A DNA stretch of 39,988 nt from Gyrodactylus bullatarudis. Taxonomy: Eukaryota > Platyhelminthes > Monogenea > Gyrodactylidea > Gyrodactylidae. The notes beneath the pieces were generated by a model, which was given only the letters and a program-made list of their open reading frames with translations, searched no databases and had not been told where the DNA came from. Below are positions 1-11,200 of the stretch, piece after piece (the first letter of the stretch is position 1; every line of letters starts with the position of its first letter). The stretch spans positions 1-39,988 of the forward strand of contig SSNU01000152.1 of the NCBI GenBank assembly GCA_012064415.1. Direction: 5' to 3'. Position numbers and translations under genes: made by a program.

Positions 1-191
1 TATTTATTATATATATCTAGCCGGTGTAATAGTCTGACGAGATCCGGTGAAATATAAGCTTTATTACTAAATATCCACTTGACTTCCAAATCCTCTAAAT
101 GAGTCTCTCATTTGAAACTAAAAAAATTAATATATTGGCAATGTTCATAAAAATAAAAATAATTATAATTAATCTGATTAGGTTTGGCGTT

Positions 192-695
192 TTACTTAAG
201 AAATAATTGGGGGTTAGTTATATCCATTATGTTGTTATTGATGTCATGACTTAGCTGACTAGGGTGGGAGTTAGGATTGCTGTTCTTTTTCACGACATAA
301 ATAGCTGTTGCAATCGTTTGTTGTAGTATTGTTTTGTCTCGACTAATCCTGATATTCATTGATTTTGTTAAGTCATTTTTGTTGATGAAGAAGTTTTTGT
401 GAATTCTTTTATCAGTGACCACTTTAATTGGTCTGTTTTTACCGGAGAATTTTCCCAACCGATATACGTTTATAATTGAATTCGAGGATTTCGGGTCAAT
501 TTTTTGTTGTATTTCTTTCGTGAGCTGTAGTAGGTTCTCTTTATTATCATTTCCATCATCTTTTTGATTGTATATTATGAAATTTTTAGATTTATTCTGT
601 CTTTGTTCAATTTCATTAGATATAAGGAAAAACTTTCTATCGAGTTCAATTAATTTGTTGATGGGAAGATTGCGTAATTTAGTACGGTCATTCAA
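192..695 (-). pseudogene. LINE ORF1-like fragment (RNA-binding type)
   Basis: An open reading frame of 167 codons on the minus strand. The N-terminal third is charged and helical (coiled-coil-like). The middle holds YRLGKFSGKNRPIKV, then a lysine-rich stretch and ISRDKTILQQ. The pattern 'RLGK..RPIKV ... SRDKT..QQ' is what I know from the RRM-like ORF1 or N-terminal ORF of animal non-LTR retrotransposons. No reverse transcriptase follows downstream (below position 192), so this looks like an isolated piece, or one continued outside the window. The frame starts with ATG at 695, but the true start is unknown. Assignment rests on motif memory only; an unrelated host exon cannot be excluded. Confidence 0.5.
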
Positions 696-2788
696 AATAG
701 AGAAGTCGGTTATTAGTTCTTTATCAATAGTTTCTTATCAATATAAAAATAACGCTTTAAGCCAAAGTGGATTCTATATGGATCAGGTAACTTTCTCAAG
801 CCATAATTCGGTTTCAAAGAATCTAAAAATAATTTATTAACTCTATAATGAGTTTTTGAGAGGTTGTGACAATTTAAACATGATAAAAATGAGCATTTTC
901 AAGAAAATAAGATAGACGTTTAAATCAGAGTCCACAGAAATCAAAGAAAAAAAGAAAGGATCTGACAAGAAATCATACACGTAGAGCTCGACCTTAAAAT
1001 CATCTCTTGAGATAAAAAGTTAGCCATTTTCAGCGTCTAAAAATGATTGTGTTTAGAAAAAAATCAGCGTATTCTGAATCTATACGAAATTATCAACCTT
1101 AGCGATGTCACTTGAAAAAATTTCTCTATGTAAAGCTCTCAGTTAAATTTTATAGCAGGATTGATGATATAGAAAATTTTTATTGTTCTTTATATAACTG
1201 GAAAAAATATCTGTGTAACCAATGGGTATGAAAAAACCAACGAAAAAAATGTTATCAAAGGAAGAAATGACATTATGTTGTGCCTTTTTATTAGATAATT
1301 GTCTTCACAATTACAGGGATGTTGATGGATTTTCATTAATTTTTCCTCATCTCTGTTCATTTATTGGAAAATTTCTTATATATTTTAGTAATGTTAATAT
1401 TCTTTTCTTCTCCTACACTGAATTTTGGCGTTTTCCCTTTACGATAGATATTCCTTGTTCATCATATAGTCAATAACTATTAGTTATGCAGTATGGATTC
1501 TTGAAAAGAGCAAGCTATTTTCCTTTCATAATTATTTTCTTCTATTATTTCAACTAAAAAGGAAGAATTACTAATTCGAACAAAAGATAGTCAATAAAAA
1601 TTTGGGTTTTTACAAAAGTTTTCTGGATTATTCGGTTGTAATTACTGTAGAAGAATTCCTCATTTTTTCTTCTGTTCAACAGTGTCACTTCTGTTTCATG
1701 TATTTATATATTTTTGTTGACGTGAAAATGGAGTTATTATTCTGGATAACAGCTTAGCTCGTGAATGATCTAGCATGATTTTGAGGTCAGATTCGTGATG
1801 AGCATATCATTATGGACCAGATAAATCATGTCTCATAAAAATATTGAAGAAAAGTTTTTGTAAAAATAAAATAATATTATGTCTGCCATAAATTTAGTCA
1901 TTTCTGAATATTGAAAAAGTGCCAAATTTAGAATTCTCAATTAATTTTGAGTTTTTCAATAATTTCTGATAACTGGCTTCAACTTACTAATTTGTCCTAA
2001 AATTTTCAGGATTTCAAAATGGGAATCAAAGTTAATTTTCTTGGCTATTTTTATGGCTTATAAATTAATAAATTATGATGATCCAAAATCACTAGCAGTT
2101 CTTTGGAAAAGTTTTATGTTCATTTGCTTGACTAATTTTAACAACAAATTTCTTATAAATTAACATGTACTTTCCATTCAAAATAATCAAATTCCATAAA
2201 AATTATACTAATCCCATAACTCAACTTTATAAAGCTAGTTAATATAATGAGAATTAGATATCTTCACAAAATTTTTTTTCAATCCTTTATTGAAATAAGT
2301 ACACAAGATGTTGGAATTAAAGTGTTCATAAAACAATTTTTTCGACGGTTTTTTATTTTGACTATCTACTTTAAAGCGAACACACAAGTGATTTTAAGAT
2401 TGTTTCAATAAATACGGTAAGGCAAACTTAGATAATTCTAATGAAATACCTGATCCGATGGTTTTTGTACGATTGACAAACAAGCTATTCAATGGTTTGT
2501 AACTTTTAATTATTGGAAATTCATTTCTAGATTATTTTTCCTGACATATCTTGAAGAACATATCTTAATTAAGAGGGTACAAAAAAGGTCCCTGTAATGT
2601 GTAACAGTTAAGGAATGGTTTATCTTGTGGCTTATAAGAGACATTTCTTCCAATCTATTCATACAAAACTACTTGATTGAAATTCCATTTTGGTATCACT
2701 CAAATTCTGAAAAATTCAAATTCCATATAGAACTGTAAAAGGTATTTTTAAATGTATTTTATTAAAATAAAAATCTTTTTCTTTTTAG
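696..2788. other. AT-rich stretch with no recognised gene
   Basis: Both strands are broken by stops, and I recognise no exon of the receptor gene that resumes at 2789. The exon for the Cys-loop itself should lie upstream on the + strand but I could not find it, so it is probably outside the window. The only structured item seen is one copy of a dispersed repeat at 1756-1819. Confidence 0.5.
1756..1819 (+). repeat. Dispersed repeat, copy 1
   Basis: About 64 bp beginning AGCTCGTGAATGATCTAGCA match 26522-26585 at roughly 80 percent in the same orientation, including the shared run GTCAGATTCGTGAT. The copies are about 25 kb apart in unrelated introns or intergenic DNA, so this is a scrap of an interspersed repeat family. 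It has no coding content. Confidence 0.55.
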
Positions 2789-5700
2789 TAAGCTATACTC
2801 CATCCGAGTTGGAGTACGTTTGGGATACAATGAAACTAATGACAAAAGATGACTTTGCTTTAGCCCAATTTACATTCAATCGTTTCATTATCGATGAAAT
2901 AAATCGAACTGTAAAAGGAGGTATGTTTACTCTTTTTTCAATTCACCCCTTTGTTACGATAAGTAAATGTTTAACTTTTTATCTGATAAACTAGAAAAAT
3001 AGTTCAATTATAGGAGACGAATTTGCATTCTCTGAAATCGATCAAATTCTCCTAATTTCTCAGAAATTTTCTTAACATGTGAAAAAATCTATTTTTTATA
3101 CTATTGTTTTCTTTTCACAAGTTCAAATATTTTATTCGATAATTTATAAATCGGAACAAACAAAAGATGCTTTTTTTCAAAGAGATATCAAGGCTGAAAA
3201 AATTTTAGATTCATGCAAAATACCAAATTGATTGTGTATCATTTATGTTATAATACTTGCTACATTAGGAATGTTTGATGAGAAATTCAAAGAAACTAGA
3301 ATACCAAGTGTTCACTACTTCCAAACATGTGTTTATACATGTTTTTTTCTGTACCTTGGAAAGTTAGATTAGTGAATATCACCATACATGAAGAATGTGG
3401 GAAGCAGGAAAATTTATTTCTTTTCTTAATTTTCAAAATAATTTTCCTTTTTAAAAACTTTGAGTTGAAAAGTTATGTTTATGAAAGAGCCTCGACGATT
3501 TCATGAATCAACGTTTGAAATTGTGCCAATACATTATAGATTTTGTCTTCTCAAATTACGGCCGACGATTGTGGCCCTTTTGCCGATCATTGAGCGTCCT
3601 ACCTTACGCTTTATAAAACAAATTGAAGATAAAGTATATAGACTGTTTCTTAGTTGAGGGCTTTCCAATAGAAGAAAAATTCAAGGATAATACACTAATT
3701 CTAGCAAGATTTGTGAATATTTTAGGATTGAGTTTGCTGACGACCTAAAGCTTGTTTCAAGATGAAAATATTACAGTTTGAAAAAATTTCGTCATGGGCA
3801 GGATTTGAACCTACGCGGGGAGACCCCAATGGATTTCGAGTCCATCGCCTTAACCACTCGGCCACCATGACATTTTGAGCCATATATATTTATGTAATAC
3901 GAAATTACCCTAACAATTTTCTCAATGAATAACTACAATCCTCTAGTTATTTTAGCAATAAATGGTAATATTAGGGGAAATTTCAACTTGAGTTAAACTC
4001 AGGAAATGTGTAATTTGATAAAGTGTCAATTTTATAGAATTCATACAGAAATCATTATGCTGATTTCGTCCAACTCTACTGAGCATCATCCTAGGAGAAT
4101 TGATTTACGCTTTCATGTTCACACTAAAGCAATTCTATCTAAAAATCAAAATTTCTAACTATACCTAAGGAATCCAATAAGGAAAATATACTCTTCAATA
4201 AAGGAATTCATAATATTTATTGAGTATTTTAACATGGTACTATTGAAGGAAAATATGAAATTCAATAATGAAATTAAAAAACAAAGATATTAATCACTGT
4301 CTTTGAAAGGAAACCAATCTAATCAAGACAACAAAAACATTGTATCTAAATATTTTTATTTCTTGATAAGGAATAAACTCAATTGGTAATTGGTAACTCT
4401 GGTTCGGAAACGACGCAAAATTCTATTTTCAGGTGCATTACACATAAGTCAATGAAAATCAAGAAGGTTCCTGAGCACTATTTAATTCCTATTATGGTCT
4501 ATTTATAGACATATATATTCATGTGTATAACCAACCTATTCTTGAACTAGTCTATTCTTAATACAAATGTGTATGTCCTAGTTGAGGAACGAATCTTAGT
4601 TTAATCATCTTTATCTCAAGGAATTCTTATCAATTCCGAATGAGCAATATTATCATCCTTATATCTTTCTTCAAAAAACTCTATGTCTTGATGAAATTTC
4701 TCACCCTGTTCGTCTGATAACGGGCCTAAAGGGCCTTCAGGTATGGTATTTGAAAAAGTGTAGTTTCAAATTCATTAGACATCCCAAGTTTTCATAAGAA
4801 TTGATAAGCTCATTTAAGATATCCATTTCATTATCTTCACAAGTATTTCCCAGGAAATTAATGCACACATTTTGCGTCGTTCCCGAACCAAACTATTACC
4901 GCTTCGTATTCATATGATATGAGTCATATCTATTGAATTCAAGTGAGAAGGTCTGGAATGTTTTCAAGAAAATTATATCAAAGAAGCTCTATCTCTTTAC
5001 GAGAAAGACCAAGATGGAACTGAATATCTGATCTTTTTTTCATGATTAATTCAAGCTTATATAAAAGTTGAATTCTCACATATTGATATTTAAAACTGCT
5101 TCAAAATTTATCTCTATATTTTCTTTCAATATATATCATTCTTCAATTCACTTGTCTGGTTTAGAAACGTTTTCAATAAAGTATAATCATGAATTAGATT
5201 TATGCTTAGCTTCGAATATAGAATGGCCGAAAATATTACCGTATATAAACAAAGATTTAAAGTTGGATGGAAAAAAGATCATATTATCATTCATTCAATG
5301 CGAATTTATGTGAAGATCCGGAGTTTTATGAAAATTTGAGTCATAGCACAATATTCTCTGATTGGTTGAAAAATGTACTTTGCAGCGTATTTTTGAAATT
5401 TTGAGCCAATCAAAAAAAGCTTTCATAAACTACCCCTTTTCTTCAAAGAATTACCGAAATTAAATGATTCACATGATCTATTGGTGAAGATACAAATATA
5501 TATCCAAAAAAACAATTTAAATTCTACCGAGTGGAAGATTCGAACTCTGTATGTGTAAAATAATTACTTATAGGTAGGGCCTCAATCATGACCAAAGATT
5601 TCCCGGAATTTTTCCTCTGATAACCTGGCTAAATTTTAATTTACTGTTGCGTTTAACCGATTCTTGATAATTTACAGATTCTAAACCAATGCTTCGAATA

Positions 5701-6756
5701 CGATTCATTGTATCAAGGCATTTGGGATTTTACATGCTTCAGATATATCTCCCATGTTATTTTATTGTCGTGATTTCGTGGATTTCTTTTTGGATTAATC
5801 GTGAAGCAGCTGCTGCCCGTGTAACTCTCGGATTGACTACAATGCTAACTATGACCACAATTGCACTCAATTCACGAGAAGGTATTCCAAAAGTTTCCTA
5901 TTGCACAGCAATGGATATATTTCTATTTGCCAGTTATTTTTTCGTATTCGCCACAATCGTTGAATATGCCTGTGTGAATTACTTTACGAAAACAGGCACC
6001 TTTGATATTGCTGAAACATCGGATTCCTCTGATGTGAGTCTGTAATTTTGAACGGTAATTTAGAAATCATTGAGATTTGAGATCAAGTTAAATAATTTTG
6101 AACTTCTTGATCGGTAAATCTGATCCGATATAAGAAAAATAATCATACCAATTGTCACCTATGATTAATTAGTTTGAATTTCTCTCAGGTCATCTGATTG
6201 ATTTTTAGATAAAATTGAAAAGTTTTCAGATTACAACGTCTCATCCATTTAAGAACAATCTGATACAGGCCTTAGAAAAAGGTTGCTTATATCCTGATTA
6301 AATCTTCTCCTAATTTTTTTCAGCTAACATAGATGAGACCTGTATAGATTTTAACCTCCATTCATTTGTGAATATTCGCAGATTTTAAATAAATAAATAA
6401 CTTGTCATTGTACTTTCAAGTAGGTCTATTAAGGTCCAGGACCTGAATCTACCAACCAGTTTTGGTTTTTGACAAATATCAATTAACTTTTTCTTTTTTG
6501 TTGTCAGGATGAAACCGAATACAAGAAGTATTACAGTCCTGAGAAGAAGAGAAGGAAGCATCTTTGTCATAATTTCATGGACTGTCTCTTCGGTGACCGC
6601 AAGCTGATCAAGGGTCACATGAGTGAAAATGTTGTCAATTCTGTTAGTAAAATTGATCTTGCTTCACGCTGGATATTTCCAACTGTTTTTATCATCTTCA
6701 ATATTCTGTATTGGGTCACATTAACATTATATTCAAAGTATAATGAAATAACATAG
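2789..6756 (+). CDS. Cys-loop ligand-gated chloride channel subunit, GABA-A/glycine receptor-like (3' exons)
   Basis: Three exons of a pentameric ligand-gated channel. Exon a (2789-2920) encodes the end of the extracellular domain (SYTPSELEYVWD ... LAQFTF). Exon b (5678-6033) encodes pre-TM1 and TM1-TM3: GFYMLQIYLPCYFIVVISW, then the pore helix after NREAAAARVTLG, then IPKVSYCTAMD and a third helix ending VNYFTK. Exon c (6508-6756, TAG stop) encodes a basic cytoplasmic loop and TM4 (SRWIFPTVFIIFNILYW). Donors GTATGT and GTGAGT and matching phases (G plus AT gives one codon; then phase 0) support the joins. The short TM3-TM4 loop and TAMD...VNYFTK resemble GABA-A alpha/GRD-like subunits. The anion-channel Pro-Ala-Arg before TM2 reads Ala-Ala-Arg. 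The N-terminal domain and the Cys-loop lie upstream, outside what I can see. AATAAA at 6830 is a likely poly(A) signal. Confidence 0.9.
3480..3633 (-). pseudogene. Tc1/IS630-like transposase fragment (DDE_3 type)
   Basis: On the minus strand, inside the first visible receptor intron, a frame reads IKRKVGRSMIGKRATIVGRN, then RRQNL, a stop, CIGTIS. The spacing 'GRS.IG.RAT ... N....I.TIS' is the hallmark around the first strands of IS630/Tc1-type DDE transposases. The expected first catalytic Asp upstream is not present, and there are two internal stops, so it is a dead fragment. GC content is visibly higher than the flanks. I recognised it by pattern; no alignment was possible. Confidence 0.4.
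3790..3871 (-). tRNA. tRNA-Ser(CGA)
   Basis: An 82-nt cloverleaf read from the minus strand. The acceptor stem is GTCATGG/CCATGAC with discriminator G. The A box is TGGCCGAGTGG, the anticodon loop is CTCGAAA (anticodon CGA, decoding UCG), the long type-II variable arm is GGGGTCTCCCC, and the B box is GGTTCAAATCC. A T-run just downstream on the minus strand serves as Pol III terminator. It lies in an intron of the receptor gene, antisense to it. It differs from the copy at 37750-37831 only by a swapped acceptor base pair. Confidence 0.96.
4392..4900. mobile_element. Inverted-repeat element carrying a decayed ORF
   Basis: Inverted arms of about 45 bp bound a 510-bp unit. The left arm (4392-4440) contains GGTTCGGAAACGACGCAAAA; the right arm (4858-4900), read on the minus strand, contains GGTTCGGGAACGACGCAAAA, and both end in TGCATTA. 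The inside carries a minus-strand protein remnant (4616-4790). I could not find a clear target-site duplication, so the outer borders and superfamily are unsettled. It lies in the receptor intron. Confidence 0.6.
4616..4790 (-). pseudogene. Remnant of a repeat-associated protein with SDEQGEKFHQDI motif
   Basis: Two frames separated by a frameshift read MNLKLHFFKYH and then PLSDEQGEKFHQDIEFFEER before a stop. I recognise this pattern (LKLHFLHSH..., then SDE.GERFHQDI...E.RY) as a segment that recurs in many copies in cnidarian and arthropod genomes in uncharacterised, repeat-associated proteins. Its biochemical role is not known to me. Here it is frameshifted and truncated and sits between inverted repeats, which ties the family to a mobile element. 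Confidence 0.55.
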
Positions 6757-7797
6757 GAAAAACGTACAACAGTTCTTTGAGCAATCAAAAAGTCTTTCAT
6801 TGTTACAAAAATTATGTTTTTGAATTGAAAATAAATAAATAGATAACACTTGTATATTTCGTTCGTGTCTTGGGAATCATCTCATTCATACACTCAGATC
6901 TTGGCATAATGTGTTAGCTACAAAAAGAAATATTTTTTAACTATTTTTTTTTAAATTCATTTTCTTTAAAAACTTTAGATTGATTACAATTTCATAGAGA
7001 AAATTATCATCATTCAGAAACAAAAGTATTCGTTCGTATGTGAAGATAGTTTTGTTATTTTTATCTCTTTCATCAAGATTTTCTTTGAATTTTTAGCTTC
7101 TTATTTTATCTAATTCTCTTTCATTTTTACATAATCTATGCTGTACACAGTGTACAGTCAAAACCTCTTTTCTTTTCAACGATGTGAATCTACTCCGTTC
7201 ATTGAAATTTTTCAAATTCTCGTTAGGAAAAGTTCTGATTGCTGTATACTGTTCAATGAACAGTGTTTATCTCCTGATTCTAGATTGAATAGAAGACGAA
7301 AGCTCTCGAAAGGATTTTTTTTGATGAATCTTTCAGAATCCACTAACGTTATTATATCATTAGTGCAAACCTTTTATTATTAGAAAAAACTTCAAATTTC
7401 AAAGGTTTCAAATATCATTAAGCCTTACAGTCCCAGAGAATTATAATTTTTTTTCATCAGTCACATTCAATCTGTTAGTTCAGGAGTTATCGAACGAAAA
7501 TTGGGTCATAATTTCATCACAATATATATAAATGGAGTCAATAATGCATGTGGTTGTACTGCTATTTTAAATATTCTAATTCAATATACATTGCATTTTA
7601 AACATAGCCATTTGCGTCTTCTAACGAGTAGTGTAAAATAACGGATATTTGAATTTCTGTGTTTTTTTTCTTAATTTAGAGTTTGTTATTTTTTGCTACT
7701 TTTTTGGTGCTTTAGTAATTGGGTAAAATCTAATCCTAAAAATTTACAAACGTATTAAAGCTACAAATAAATAGATTAAAAGTAATAAATAACTTAC
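6757..7797. other. Convergent intergenic region
   Basis: Lies between the receptor stop codon and the last identified SLC6 exon, which converge. AATAAA-type signals after 6830 fit the receptor's 3' end. The cytoplasmic C-terminal exon of the SLC6 gene may lie here on the minus strand, but I could not pick it out. Open frames around 7138-7383 have no recognisable content. Confidence 0.4.
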
Positions 7798-8265
7798 ATA
7801 TGTTCTAATGCAATATCCTTCGTCTGTGATAAATTTTTGTTCATTTGGTGGTGTTACTAAATGAGCAAATAATTTTAGAGGTTTACGATAGCCCATCTTT
7901 CGATAATGATGAATTTCAAAGAACATCTTCACGAATATCAAAACAATCGGAAGGGCCAAAATGACCTTTTTAAAGAGGATCCATTCTCCGCTGAATGAAA
8001 ATGCTTTTTGGTTAATGACAACATCTGGGACGCTGGTATCCTTGATCGATTCATAAACACCGACCATCAACATGATTGGAATTATCACTTTGAGAATGAG
8101 TCTCATAACCCAACCAAGGGGCAGACATAACATTTCCTGAACATGATTGCTTATCTTATCTAGGCCATAGAACCAGCAAAGTGCTATTAACTCATAGAGG
8201 AGACATACTGCTGTCCAATATCTTTCAGTGTGTTTCACGAAAAAATGCACCAAGAAATAGCCACC
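7798..8265 (-). CDS. SLC6 gene, exon 4 (TM10-TM12)
   Basis: Starts after TTTTCATTAG with GGTGGCTAT, giving the family motif GGYFL, then YELIALCWFYGLDKISNHVQ (TM10, conserved acidic residue and WFYG), TM11, TM12 and about 30 cytoplasmic residues. GTAAGT follows at 7797, suggesting one more small exon. If unspliced, the frame adds 17 hydrophobic residues and stops, which is unlike the family. Confidence 0.88.
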
Positions 8266-11200
8266 CTAATGAAAAAAAATTATATCTATATTTTCTCTGT
8301 TTTTTTCCTGCAAAATTTAATGACTATTTAGAATTTCACTGAATTGCCAAAGTGCACATTGGCTTATTATTTTCTATTTTTATTGCAAAAGTTTATCTTC
8401 AACTTGAAATAAAAATTTAAAGTTGGCTAATTTGAAGATGGAAATTTATAACTTATGCAATAACTTGAGAATGATGAAGATATTTTGAAAATTAAAAGTT
8501 AAGACATCCTTGTAGCATGCGAAGGAAAAAATAAGTTTTGAGTTAGGGTTAATTTTTCATTTTTTCGACTTTGAGTAGAAATTTTTGCTGACTTTGAAGC
8601 ATGAGGGCAGTCAAAAGTTAATTTTTAAAATTCAAAATTCGATTTTGTGAACTTACAATGTTTAAGGGGTAATTTAAAAAACAATAGGTAGGGTGAGTAA
8701 AATGGTCAAAAACAATAGGTGTCAGATGAAGTATAATAGGTTATATTCGAGGTATATCCAAAAACAATATGATCACTATTAATATCTGGGGTAGAGAAGT
8801 ATTCATATACAATGGGATATACCAATATATATGGTCAAATATAATAGGTCAATCGAAGGTTTAATCTGTATTAATACCTGTTTTCCAAACTCAAAATGTT
8901 TTACACAGCTACATGAAGATTAGATATGTATGAAATTTAAGAGTTTTTCTTCCTCGGATTGAATTTAATAATGCTTTATGTGATTTTTAAAATGTTGTAT
9001 CCTATTTCTAGCTCAATATTTTGGCTCAGATTTTGATCCTGAATCTAATGCTTCGCAGGCTTCAAATAATAAAATAGCTAAAATTACTAACTTTTTCATT
9101 AGAGAGAGTTGATTCGTTTAAAGATGATTTAGTGTTCCCTATCTTGTATATTGTATTTCTACGATCCTTTCTAAATCGATTGATGTGAGGTTCTTTGAAA
9201 GTGAAAACTTAATGGAGTTTAGTTAAGAAAAAAAGAATTCACGTAAATATCAGTTAGATTGCCATTTTGAACTGACTAATTGAGCTTGAAAAAATAGGTA
9301 CAAAATAGGTATTAATACAGATTAAACCTTCGATTGACCTATTATATTTGACCATATATATTGGTATATCCCATTGTATATGAATACTTCTCTACCCCAG
9401 ATATTAATAGTGATCATATTGTTTTTGGATATACCTCGAATATAACCTATTATACTTCATCTGACACCTATTGTTTTTGACCATTTTACTCACCCTACCT
9501 ATTGTTTTTGTATTTACCCCAATGTTTAATCAAGCTTTAATTTTCTCGCGAGAAAATTCTTGAATAATATTTGAGTTTGGTTCTAAACTCATTTGAAAGG
9601 TTTAGAGAACAGCAAGCATATATTTGAGTGATAAATAAATAAACTTATTGTCATATTGTATCAAAAAAGAAAAAAATATATATATGAATCAAAAATTTTC
9701 CAGGTAGTTATATAAATCTTTTTTAGTAAATGCAATATTTTTGCGAGAGATTTCGTTAAATAAAGATGGAAGTCTATCAAAAAAATAAAGGGACTTTAAG
9801 GCATTATTTAAAGGTCTTTTAATTTTAACATTGTTATTTCTCAGGACTCTTTGATTTAATTGAATATTCCATAAACTTTGAACATTGTCTTTAGCAAGTT
9901 TAATACATCTAAAATTTCTACGGTGCCTAAGGAGTCTTATTTTGCCGAATCGTTAAGTTTCGCCGGGTAGAGAGATACTATCGAGCATAACTTCTAAACT
10001 AGAGCTAATATCTGAAAAGTTTGAGGCAACGAGTTGTAGAAAATTTAGTTCTTTAAGAATTTTAATACGAGCTTAAACTTTTTAGAGAAAAAATAAGACC
10101 TTAAATTCGAACATTTCTCGAAATCCAAACGCTAAAAAATTTCAGAATCTCATTATTTTACCCTAACAAGAATACTGTAAAAATTTTTGCTGGACTGTGT
10201 AATTTAAATTTTTTTAGAAATCTGAGTTACAAGAATTAAAACAGTCTTTGGAGATCTTTAAAAATTTATTCTAATGGAAAATCTAAATAGCATTACTATG
10301 TGGATTAAGCAATCATACAATTAAGTAGATCTCAATCTTTATAACGATTGTGTACTAACAATTAGGATTAAAATCTAGCAGATGTATGGCAAGATAAATT
10401 TCTTTTATCATCTAAAATTGAGATAAATTTTCTGAATTTTCGATCTCTATCTTGGGTCATATTTAATTATTCATACAGAGAGAATTCGAATGATGTACAA
10501 AAAAATATGATGTAGAACCTATTCATAAATTTATTCAACATCGCCGAAAAATTCAACGTGAATATGATATAGAATCTCTTTAATTTTAATTCTGGCACTA
10601 TTTCTCATACAGTACATAGCTTCTATCTGGAGACGAGTCATCAGATGATATTGTTCGAAAAGTTCTGATACTCGCTGAAGACCATCTGACAATTCAGAAT
10701 ATCAACAATCTTGTCATTTCAATGACCAAGAGAGTAGCAGATTGTCATCGAAGAAGAGGAAGACATACAGATTATTAAATTTTATAGAGAATTTTCATTT
10801 CAAAGACTGATTTAAATTTAAAATGTTTACAAAAGAATTATATTTAGAGAGATATGTACATTTCGCCACGTCTCGTCAGTCTCAATTCCTGGTTCAATAT
10901 TTAATAAATTGTTTGAATGAATAATTTTAATGAAAATTGTAAAAAGTTCTCTTGCGTAATTCCAATTGATGAAAAACCAAAAAACTTTTCTAGTAGGTAG
11001 AAAAGAAAAATTAAAAATCAATTGGGCCATGGTAGTTCCAAATTGTGTGTGTAATTCTTCTGGATGCACAGATTTGGATCCTCCTCCATTATATAAAACT
11101 TTTCCCTAATTTTGAGGTCCGTAATTCTATCGCTTGGGTTCTTATAAATGATTCTAAAATTACTTTCATTTGCCTCGCATCCGCACCTATCAATGTTTCT

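Noticed and set aside
5068..5313. 81-codon frame in the receptor intron
   Set aside because: Some coding look in the second half but no recognisable motif and no good splice sites in phase with the receptor.
5527..5560. B-box-like GAGTTCGAATCTTCC on the minus strand
   Set aside because: No A box or cloverleaf can be drawn around it.
7138..7383. Plus-strand frame between the convergent genes
   Set aside because: No homology pattern; probably chance within 3' flanking DNA.
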